A stretch of DNA of 7,547 bases from Lentisphaerota bacterium (GTDB lineage Bacteria; Verrucomicrobiota; Lentisphaeria; Oligosphaerales; Oligosphaeraceae): NCBI GenBank assembly GCA_012799755.1, contig JAAZKQ010000305.1, forward strand, positions 1 through 7,547, given 5' to 3'. Numbering within the stretch: the first letter of the stretch is position 1; each line of letters opens with the position of its first letter. Made by a program: the position numbers and the translations under genes. Below are positions 1 through 5,665 of this stretch, in pieces. The notes under the pieces were generated by a model, which ran no database searches, was not told where the DNA came from, and was given only the letters and a program-made list of their open reading frames with translations.

Positions 1-30
1 CTGACTGGCGCCAAAGAGGCAATGGAACCT

Positions 31-62
31 ATGCAAGGTCTTCCCCTTTTTACGCCTTGCAT
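31..62. repeat. Inverted repeat with long loop
   Basis: ATGCAAGG at 31-38 is mirrored exactly by CCTTGCAT at 55-62, an 8-base-pair stem with a 16-base loop. A second, overlapping small hairpin, GCAT-CCC-ATGC at 59-69, is followed by a run of seven T at 74-80. It could therefore act as a weak terminator in tandem with the stronger one just downstream. Function is inferred only from position. Confidence 0.35.
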
Positions 63-85
63 CCCATGCGGTGTTTTTTTAGGTC

Positions 86-104
86 GCCCTTACAGGGCTT
101 TTTT
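86..104 (+). terminator. Intrinsic terminator of an upstream gene
   Basis: GCCCT (86-90), a TAC loop and AGGGC (94-98) are followed directly by six T (99-104). This is the classical layout of a rho-independent terminator reading rightwards. The stem is short (5 base pairs) but GC-rich, and a second T-run lies just upstream at 74-80. It implies that a rightward gene ends before or at the left edge of the window and that sbcD is transcribed from its own promoter. No part of that upstream gene is recognisable here. Confidence 0.55.
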
Positions 105-119
105 CGGGTGGGTGCCTTA

Positions 120-180
120 CCCAGGGCGGCGCGCCCTGCGGGCGCTTGCCCTGGGCTATCTTAGGCCGCGCCTTTGGCGC
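120..180. repeat. GC-rich nested palindrome (REP-like)
   Basis: An outer pair, CCCAGGGC (120-127) with GCCCTGGG (148-155), encloses an inner pair, GCGCCC (131-136) with GGGCGC (140-145), around a 3-base TGC loop. The two stems are separated by a small internal loop (GGC on one side, TT on the other). A second hairpin follows after 12 bases: GCGCC (168-172), TTT, GGCGC (176-180). There is no T-run behind either, so they are not canonical terminators. The layout resembles the dispersed intergenic palindromes (REP-like elements) of many environmental bacteria. I have the impression of having seen this CCCAGGGC...GCCCTGGGCTAT...CCTTTGGCGC arrangement repeatedly in such genomes, but this cannot be confirmed here. 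Confidence 0.55.
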
Positions 181-262
181 TGAAAACCAAAGGCAACAGA
201 AAACGGCCAATTATCAATCGCTGACCGCTTGCCTTTTTTCCCATCCCTGGCCTTCTTGGCGG

Positions 263-291
263 TTGTCGGGACGGCGTTCAGCATTTATACT
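263..291 (+). promoter_or_regulatory. Putative sigma70-type promoter of sbcDC
   Basis: TTGTCG (263-268, 4 of 6 matches to the -35 consensus) and TATACT (286-291, 5 of 6 matches to the -10 consensus) are separated by an optimal 17 bases. Transcription would begin near 298, leaving a leader of about 118 bases before sbcD. The leader contains a small inverted repeat, GCCGA (303-307) with TCGGC (315-319), just after the expected start. The preceding terminator at 86-104 makes a separate promoter here sensible. Matches of this quality arise by chance, so this is a candidate only. Confidence 0.4.
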
Positions 292-404
292 GAGAATTCG
301 TTGCCGATAGCACGTCGGCTCGGGGGAAATGACGGCACTGCCCATGGATCGTCACGCTATGTCCCGCCCCGGACGCAACAGCATGGACCGAGTGCGACAA
401 ATGC

Positions 405-411
405 AGAGGAG
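405..411 (+). promoter_or_regulatory. Shine-Dalgarno site of sbcD
   Basis: AGAGGAG sits 5 bases before the ATG at 417. It is a strong match to the anti-Shine-Dalgarno sequence and decides the start of sbcD. No other start codon in the sbcD frame competes, because the conserved N-terminal strand of the phosphoesterase begins only about six residues in. Confidence 0.75.
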
Positions 412-416
412 AAACC

Positions 417-1676
417 ATGTCCGAAAAGCCTTTAACGATTCTACACAGTTCCGACTGGCACCTGGGCCACACCCTGATGGGGCGCCGGCGACACGAGGAG
501 TTCACCTATTTTTTCGACTGGCTGAACGGCGCTATTAAAGAGCATGACGTTGATGTCTTGCTAATATCCGGTGACATCTTTGACAGCAGCATGCCGAGCA
601 ACCACGCGCAAAACCTTTACTTCGACTTCTTGACAAAGGTCTGGCAAGCCGGCATTTGCCGTCACATCGTGGTCATCGCCGGCAATCACGATTCGCCATC
701 GCTGCTGAATGCGCCGGCATCCCTGTTGAAAGCTCTGAGCATCCACGTCGTCGGCTGTATGACTGAACACGTTGAGGACGAAGTACTCGTCCTGCGCGAC
801 AGCACCGGCGTGCCGGAGCTCGTGGTCGGCGCCATTCCCTACTTGCGTGAACGGGACATTCGCGTCATCGGCGAAAATGACAGCGCGGCAGATAGAGAAA
901 AGCAGCTGATCACCCGTACCCGTGAGCATATCCGCGCAGTCTGCGACGAAGCGCTCGCCCAGCGCGAAAAACTGGCGCCCCAGCCACCGGTGGTCATCAT
1001 GGGCCATCTCCACAGCAGCGGCAGCAGCGTAGCCGAAGGTGACGGCACCCGGGCGCTCTACGTCGGCTCGCTGGTTCAGATTGACGCTGATGCCTATTCG
1101 CCTGACTGCGACTATGTGGCCCTCGGGCACATCCACATCCCCCAAGCTGTCGGCGGCAAGGACTTCATTCGCTACAGCGGCTCGCCGCTCCCCATGGGCT
1201 TTCGTGAGGACGCGCAAACAAAGTGCGTCAACTTGGTCCGTTTTGCGCCGGAACGCAGCATCGAACAGCTGCTGGTGCCGCAATACCGGCGCCTGCTGTC
1301 CATCACGGGCGACCGGGAAGGCCTCCTGGCGCAGCTCGCCGAACTGGTCAAGTCCGGCGAAAAAATCTGGCTGGAGCTGATTTACGACAGCACGGAGCCC
1401 ATGGGCGACCTGCGCGAACAGCTGAACAAGGCCGTCGCAGGCAGCGAGACGGAAATTCTCCGCCAGAGACTTGCGGACAAGTCCCTGCCCGCCCTCAAAG
1501 CCGAAGACCTCGACGAAAAATTGGAAGACCTCGATCCGGCGGAGGTTTTCCGCCGCCGCCTAGACAGTAAAGGCGTCCTTGCCGACGCACGCCCCGCGTT
1601 GATCGCCGCCTACAACGAAATTTTGCAGCAGCATTATGAGAATGACAAGAACGCCGTGGAGGGGGTGGAAAAATGA
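417..1676 (+). CDS. sbcD: SbcD, Mre11-family nuclease subunit of SbcCD
   Basis: This is the nuclease subunit of the SbcCD complex, a Mn-dependent 3'-5' double-strand exonuclease and single-strand endonuclease that cleaves DNA hairpins and blocked ends in the cytoplasm. The calcineurin-like phosphoesterase motifs are all visible: SDWHLG (D13, H15), SGDIFD (D53), GNHDS (N90, H91, D92), MGHLH (H197) and ALGHIH (H238, H240). The first ~275 residues form the nuclease domain. The remainder, about 140 residues with E/K-rich helices, matches the capping and SbcC-binding region of the family in position. At 419 aa it is close to the E. coli protein (about 400 aa) and looks intact. The ATG at 417 follows a good ribosome binding site. 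Its stop overlaps the sbcC start by 4 bases (ATGA), so the two are co-transcribed and probably translationally coupled. The identification is secure. Confidence 0.97.
   Translation: MSEKPLTILHSSDWHLGHTLMGRRRHEEFTYFFDWLNGAIKEHDVDVLLISGDIFDSSMPSNHAQNLYFDFLTKVWQAGICRHIVVIAGNHDSPSLLNAPASLLKALSIHVVGCMTEHVEDEVLVLRDSTGVPELVVGAIPYLRERDIRVIGENDSAADREKQLITRTREHIRAVCDEALAQREKLAPQPPVVIMGHLHSSGSSVAEGDGTRALYVGSLVQIDADAYSPDCDYVALGHIHIPQAVGGKDFIRYSGSPLPMGFREDAQTKCVNLVRFAPERSIEQLLVPQYRRLLSITGDREGLLAQLAELVKSGEKIWLELIYDSTEPMGDLREQLNKAVAGSETEILRQRLADKSLPALKAEDLDEKLEDLDPAEVFRRRLDSKGVLADARPALIAAYNEILQQHYENDKNAVEGVEK
1658..1665 (+). promoter_or_regulatory. Shine-Dalgarno site of sbcC inside sbcD
   Basis: GGAGGGGG within the last codons of sbcD lies 7 to 10 bases before the sbcC ATG at 1673. 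Together with the ATGA stop/start overlap (1673-1676), it indicates coupled translation of the two subunits, as expected for proteins that assemble into one complex. Confidence 0.6.
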
Positions 1677-4600
1677 AAATTCTCAAAGTCCGTCTAAAAA
1701 ACTTGAACTCGCTGGTTGGCGAGTGGAATATTGACTTCACCCATCCGGCCTACATTGGCGACGGCATTTTTGCGATCACGGGCCCCACCGGCGCCGGCAA
1801 ATCAACCATACTTGACGCCATCTGCCTGGCGCTCTTCGGACAGACGCCGCGCCTTGCCGGCGTCAACAAAAGCAGCAACGAGATCATGTCGCGGCATTGC
1901 GGTGAATGTGAGGCTGAAGTGGAATTCAGCACCAGCAAGGGACACTACCGCTGCACCTGGTACCAGCATCGCGCCCGCGGCAAGGCCGATGGCAATTTGC
2001 AGCAGCAGAAGCACGAAATTGCCGACCTCGCCAGCGGCAAGGTCCTTGAGACAAAACTCCTGGCGGTCGTCCCGAAAGTTGAGCAGGTCACGGGCATGAA
2101 CTTCGAGCGCTTCACCCGCTCCATGCTCCTGGCGCAGGGCAGCTTTGCCGCCTTTCTGCAGGCCGACAGCGAAGAACGCGCTTGCATCCTTGAGGGCCTC
2201 ACCGGCACCGGCATCTACACCGAGATATCCAAGCTGGTCCATGAACGCAATAGGGATGAAAAGGAGGCTCTGGAACGCCTCAAGGTTGAACTCAGCGGGG
2301 TGCTGCTCCTCGGCGCCGAGGAAGAACAACAACTGCGGAATGAGCTGGCTGGCAACGAGACTGCCATTGCCGATCTTGAGAAAAGTCTTGCCGCCGTGCA
2401 AACCGCCATCGCCTGGCTGCAGCGCCAGGATGAGCTCAGGAAGGAACTGGCGGCTCTGGAGCCACAAAAAAAGCAGCTGGACGCGGACATCGCCGCTTTC
2501 GCAACAGAGCACGAACGGCTGGCCGCCGCGCTGAAAGCCTTGGAATGCGAAGCAGAATACAGCAAGGTCCGCCAACTCCGCGATGACGTCAAGAAAAAGA
2601 CCGACGCCTTGGCAACCAGCAATGAGCGCTTGCCCAAGCTGCGAGAGGAGGCAAGCAAGGCTGAGGCCGAGGCAACAGCAGCAACAAAACGCTATGATGC
2701 CGGCAAAAATGCACAGATTGAGCTAGCGCCGCAACTACGCCAAGCGCGCGATTTAGACGGCAAAATCAATACCGGCAAAACTCTGCTGACAAATACGGAA
2801 AGACGCTTGGCTGAGATAACAGACGGGCTCAATGAGCAGCAGAAACTTCTCGACGACACCGGTACGACACTGGCAGACAAGACAAAGCTGCGCGCTGAAC
2901 TGGAAGCAGCTCTTGCCGCCCGCAGCACTGACGGCGAACTGGTCGGCCGGCTCGCCGCCATCAAGGATCGTTTTGCGCAGCTGCGGCAAGCGCGCAAGGA
3001 CTTGGACAAGGCGACTGCCGAACAGCGTCAGGCCGAGGAAGCGACGCAAACGGCGGAAAAAGCCGTCGAGCGTGGACAAAAGGAACTGGCCCGGCTGCAA
3101 GCCGCGTCCGAAGCGGCCACGGCTAAACTGGCTAAAGCTGAAGCCACTCTGAAAGACAGCTTGCGCGAACGCAGCCAGGATGACTGGCAGGATCAGCTGC
3201 GCTCGCTGGAAGGAAAACTGGGGCAGTTGCAACAGGCCCAGGATCGCCACGCGACATACGGCAGCCAGCTCAAAAAGCAGGCCGAGTGCAGGCAAGAATG
3301 CGATTCGCTGCAAAAAAGCATCGCCGCGCTGACGGCATCCTTGAAAGCCCAGAACGAACTTTGCCAAACCCAAGCTGCCTTGGTCAGCGCTCTGGATGAA
3401 AAGCTCCACGCCGCCGAACTCATTGCCGACTATGAGCAAGCGCGTCGGGAACTGGCGGACGGCAAGCCCTGCCCGCTCTGCGGCGCTACGGATCATCCCT
3501 TCGCCAAGGGCAACATCCCGGCGCCGAGCGCCGCCAAACAAGAACTCGACGTTGCCAAGACAAAACTGGCTAAGTCAGATAAAGAGAAACAACGCCTTGA
3601 AGTTGAGCTCAAAAGTCAGCAAAATGAGATGGCGCGAGCAGAAAAAGAGCTCAAACAACTGGCGCAGGAGCTCCCCGCTGTCATCACGCAACTCAACGGT
3701 CTCTGCGCCAAGATAGCGCCGGGCGGCAGTCTCAAGGCCGATACGCCGATGCTGGGTGAAAAATTGACGGAACTCACACAGGATCTGGAAAGCAAAAGGA
3801 CGGAAGCGGCACGTGTTGTTGAGCAGGCCAGAAAGGACGCCAAGGCTGTCGAGGCGCAAAAGAAAGAAGCTGAGAAAGCCGTGGAAGCCGGCCGTAAAGC
3901 CGAAGCGTCCCTCAAGGATGCAAAAGCCGATGCTGACAATGCCAAGCTGAACCAACAGGCGAAAGCTGATGCCTGCGCCACCGCGCAGGGACGCCTGGCT
4001 GCGAATCGTCAGCAGGCCCTTGACGGCATTCGCCCCTTCGGCTATGACGACATCAGTGGGGAAGAGCTGGACGACATCGCCGGCAAGCTGCAACAGCGAC
4101 ACGACAAGTGGCAAGAACTGAAGCAGGGCAAGATCAAGCTTGACACGGAAATCCCGCAACTGGAGACCGCCATCACCGGCTGCCGGCAGCGACTGACAGA
4201 ATTAAGCGACGAACAGAACAAACAAAACACGGAGCTATCTGCGCAACAGCGCGATCTCGCAGAGCTGCAAGACCGCCGCGCCGGCGTCCTTGGCGGCAAA
4301 GCCGCTGATGAAGAAGAAGCACGCATGGACAAAGAGCTGGCCGAGGCTGAAAAACAACGCGACAGCGCAAACAAGCGGCAGCAGGAGTCCCGGCAAAATC
4401 AACAGCTCCTGGAAACAGCGATCAACAACCTGGAGCAAGAGCTCAAGGGACTTGAATCCAGTATGGCGCAGGCCGCCGAGGCGTTCCAGCAAGCCATCAG
4501 CGACAAGGGCTTCAGCGACGAAACGTCATTCTGCGCCGCGCGGCTACCCGAAACTGAGCGAAAAAAACTGCAAGAAAAAGCCGCGGCCTTGGATAAAAGG

Positions 4601-5371
4601 AAAACAGAACTCAACTCCAAGGAAACGACACTCGGCGAACAACTCGACAAGGAGGAAAAAAAGGAACTGAGCAGCGAGCCACGCGCAGACCTGGAAGAGC
4701 GACAAAAGACCCAGCAGGCAGACTTGGCCGAAAAGCGCGAAGGGCTCGGCACCCTGCGCAATAAGCTCGACACCAATGACAAAGCCAAGGAAAAACATCG
4801 GGACAAAAGCGTCGCCTTGGACAAGCAGCAACAGTCCTGCGACAAATGGCAATCGCTCCACGACCTGATCGGCTCCAGCGATGGCAAGGTATTCCGCAAT
4901 TTTGCCCAGGGGCTGACCTTCGCCATCGTGGTCAGACGCGCCAATGAACAGCTCAAGCTGATGAGCGACCGCTATCAGCTTATACCCAACGAGCAGGACC
5001 CCCTGGAACTTGATGTCGTTGACAAATACCAGGCCGATGTCATCCGCTCAAGCAAGAATCTCTCCGGCGGCGAAAGCTTCATTGTCAGTCTGGCCTTGGC
5101 CTTGGGCCTGTCCAATATGGCCAGTAAGAAGGTCCGCATTGACTCGCTGTTCCTCGACGAAGGCTTCGGCGCCCTCGACGAAGAGTCACTGAACAGTGCC
5201 TTGGAAGCCCTGGCCGCCCTGCGGCTCGGCGGCAAGACCATCGGCGTGATTTCTCACGTCGCCATGCTCAAAGAACGCATCAACACCCAAATCCAGGTCA
5301 TTCCCATCGCGGAGGGCCGCAGCCGCCTGGCGGGGCCGGGCTGTTCTTTATCCGCAGATGACGCAGATTAA
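1673..5371 (+). CDS. sbcC: SbcC, Rad50-like SMC ATPase subunit of SbcCD
   Basis: This is the ATPase and DNA-tethering subunit of SbcCD; ATP-driven movement of its head domains controls the SbcD nuclease. The N-terminal lobe (about 1-175) has Walker A GPTGAGKST (37-45, K43) and the Q-loop in LLAQGSF (Q155). Two long charged A/E/K/Q-rich coiled-coil arms (about 180-590 and 610-1065) flank the zinc hook CPLC (C600, C603), which dimerises with a partner hook. The C-terminal lobe begins near FRNFAQG (1074-1080) and holds the signature LSGGES (1130-1135), Walker B LFLDEG (D1162, E1163), D-loop ALD (1167-1169) and the H-loop histidine of ISHV (H1195). At 1232 aa it is clearly longer than E. coli SbcC (1048 aa), the extra length being in the arms. 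No frameshift is seen. The family-like ending SRLAGPGC is followed by a short tail whose last seven codons and stop lie inside a tandem repeat. Confidence 0.97.
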   Translation: MKILKVRLKNLNSLVGEWNIDFTHPAYIGDGIFAITGPTGAGKSTILDAICLALFGQTPRLAGVNKSSNEIMSRHCGECEAEVEFSTSKGHYRCTWYQHRARGKADGNLQQQKHEIADLASGKVLETKLLAVVPKVEQVTGMNFERFTRSMLLAQGSFAAFLQADSEERACILEGLTGTGIYTEISKLVHERNRDEKEALERLKVELSGVLLLGAEEEQQLRNELAGNETAIADLEKSLAAVQTAIAWLQRQDELRKELAALEPQKKQLDADIAAFATEHERLAAALKALECEAEYSKVRQLRDDVKKKTDALATSNERLPKLREEASKAEAEATAATKRYDAGKNAQIELAPQLRQARDLDGKINTGKTLLTNTERRLAEITDGLNEQQKLLDDTGTTLADKTKLRAELEAALAARSTDGELVGRLAAIKDRFAQLRQARKDLDKATAEQRQAEEATQTAEKAVERGQKELARLQAASEAATAKLAKAEATLKDSLRERSQDDWQDQLRSLEGKLGQLQQAQDRHATYGSQLKKQAECRQECDSLQKSIAALTASLKAQNELCQTQAALVSALDEKLHAAELIADYEQARRELADGKPCPLCGATDHPFAKGNIPAPSAAKQELDVAKTKLAKSDKEKQRLEVELKSQQNEMARAEKELKQLAQELPAVITQLNGLCAKIAPGGSLKADTPMLGEKLTELTQDLESKRTEAARVVEQARKDAKAVEAQKKEAEKAVEAGRKAEASLKDAKADADNAKLNQQAKADACATAQGRLAANRQQALDGIRPFGYDDISGEELDDIAGKLQQRHDKWQELKQGKIKLDTEIPQLETAITGCRQRLTELSDEQNKQNTELSAQQRDLAELQDRRAGVLGGKAADEEEARMDKELAEAEKQRDSANKRQQESRQNQQLLETAINNLEQELKGLESSMAQAAEAFQQAISDKGFSDETSFCAARLPETERKKLQEKAAALDKRKTELNSKETTLGEQLDKEEKKELSSEPRADLEERQKTQQADLAEKREGLGTLRNKLDTNDKAKEKHRDKSVALDKQQQSCDKWQSLHDLIGSSDGKVFRNFAQGLTFAIVVRRANEQLKLMSDRYQLIPNEQDPLELDVVDKYQADVIRSSKNLSGGESFIVSLALALGLSNMASKKVRIDSLFLDEGFGALDEESLNSALEALAALRLGGKTIGVISHVAMLKERINTQIQVIPIAEGRSRLAGPGCSLSADDAD

Positions 5372-5518
5372 CGCAGATTATTTTTCAGGGTAAGCTGCTT
5401 GGTGGTTATCCGCAGATGACGCAGATTAACGCAGATTATTTTTCTGGGTGAGCTGCTTGGTGGTTATCCGCAGATGACGCAGATTAACGCAGATTATTTT
5501 TCAGGGTAAGCTGCTTGG
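5348..5518. repeat. Tandem 58-base repeat, three copies
   Basis: Copies start at 5348, 5406 and 5464, a constant period of 58 bases; the third stops 3 bases short of a full unit. Copies 1 and 3 are identical over their shared 55 bases. Copy 2 differs at two positions (CAGGGTAAG becomes CTGGGTGAG). Each unit opens with TTATCCGCAGAT and contains three CGCAGAT words spaced 9 and 10 bases apart (in copy 1 at 5353, 5362 and 5372), so there is a short repeat nested in the long one. Near-identity suggests recent duplication or continuing homogenisation. The first copy overlaps the end of sbcC. There are no CRISPR features: the units are directly abutting with no variable spacers. Confidence 0.9.
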
Positions 5519-5585
5519 CGTAGAGAGGGCCAGGGTGTTTGCCCTGCCTATTCGCAGATTATCGCTGGTATTTTTTTCGTCGTTC
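5519..5585. other. Intergenic stretch with a decayed repeat unit
   Basis: After the array, TTCGCAGATTATCGC at 5551-5565 carries a tenth CGCAGAT word (5553-5559) and is followed by GGTA and seven T (5571-5577). This roughly echoes the CGCAGATTATTTTT ending of the repeat unit, and I read it as a possible degenerate fourth copy. Upstream of it, CAGGG (5531-5535) pairs with CCCTG (5542-5546) across a 6-base loop. The T-run lies about 24 bases after this hairpin, too far for a standard intrinsic terminator. No gene is seen. Confidence 0.4.
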
Positions 5586-5617
5586 CGTGGCCGCACGCTT
5601 GCGTGCGGCAATTCACG
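5586..5617. other. Strong hairpin between convergent genes
   Basis: GCCGCACGC (5590-5598) and GCGTGCGGC (5601-5609) form a perfect 9-base inverted repeat with only two bases between the arms. CGTG (5586-5589) and CACG (5614-5617) can extend it, leaving AATT bulged on one side. It lies between the ends of sbcC and the EF-G gene, where termination of both transcripts is expected. Neither strand has a T-run directly behind the stem, so it is not a canonical intrinsic terminator. It could still stabilise 3' ends or impede read-through. Confidence 0.5.
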
Positions 5618-5634
5618 CCGCCTGATCCAACCGC

Positions 5635-5653
5635 AAAGAGCGCCAAAGCGCCC
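5635..5653 (-). terminator. Weak terminator-like hairpin after the EF-G gene
   Basis: On the minus strand, 12 bases after the stop codon, GGGCGC (5653-5648) pairs with GCGCTC (5643-5638) through one G-U pair around a TTTG loop, and is followed by TTT. The position suits a terminator of the leftward gene, but the U-tract is very short. The plus-strand text here (CGCAAAGAGCGCCAAAGCGC) is also repetitive and shares the word GCGCCAAAG with the region upstream of sbcD, so it may instead be a remnant of a dispersed repeat. Confidence 0.3.
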
Positions 5654-5665
5654 GGCTGCCGCGCT

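Larger units (their letters stand above)
1..416. other. Non-coding region upstream of sbcD
   Basis: I see no convincing gene in these 416 bases. The left part (about 31-180) is a run of inverted repeats: a long-loop pair, a terminator-like hairpin with a T-run, and a GC-rich nested palindrome. The part from about 181 to 260 is less structured and A-rich at first. The part from about 263 to 416 looks like the promoter and leader of sbcD. Two short open frames cross the region but lack ribosome binding sites or recognisable proteins and run through the palindromes or the promoter. No LexA-type operator (CTGT-N8-ACAG or GAAC-N4-GTTC) was found, so SOS control is not supported by the sequence. 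Confidence 0.7.

Noticed and set aside
148..180. An integron attC-like site suggested by TTAGGC near a palindrome
   Set aside because: The core-site pairs and spacing of attC sites are not present, and there is no integrase or cassette-like gene.
22..183. A short open frame across the terminator and nested palindrome
   Set aside because: The frame runs through T-runs and hairpins, and its Arg/Leu/Gly-rich product is what translating such palindromic repeats gives. No ribosome binding site is seen.
229..435. A 68-codon frame with a hydrophobic start, overlapping the sbcD start
   Set aside because: It begins at TTG without a Shine-Dalgarno sequence, runs through the likely promoter and the sbcD ribosome binding site, and resembles no protein I know.
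561..1283. A 240-codon leftward open frame opposite sbcD
   Set aside because: It is also in codon register with sbcD and explained by codon bias. The sbcD strand shows the full set of phosphoesterase motifs.
1802..4956. Several leftward frames of 100 to 260 codons opposite sbcC
   Set aside because: They are shadows of the biased E/K/A/Q-rich coiled-coil coding sequence. They are Leu/Ser/Phe/Arg-rich with no recognisable domain, and sbcC is continuous across all of them.
5348..5472. TTATCCGCA at the head of each repeat as a DnaA box (consensus TTATCCACA)
   Set aside because: Each has one mismatch, in the strongly conserved CACA half. There is no dnaA, dnaN or AT-rich unwinding region nearby, and the sites come as part of a longer repeat, so an origin is not supported.
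5348..5518. CRISPR array
   Set aside because: The units abut directly and are near-identical along their whole length, with no unique spacers and no cas genes in the window.
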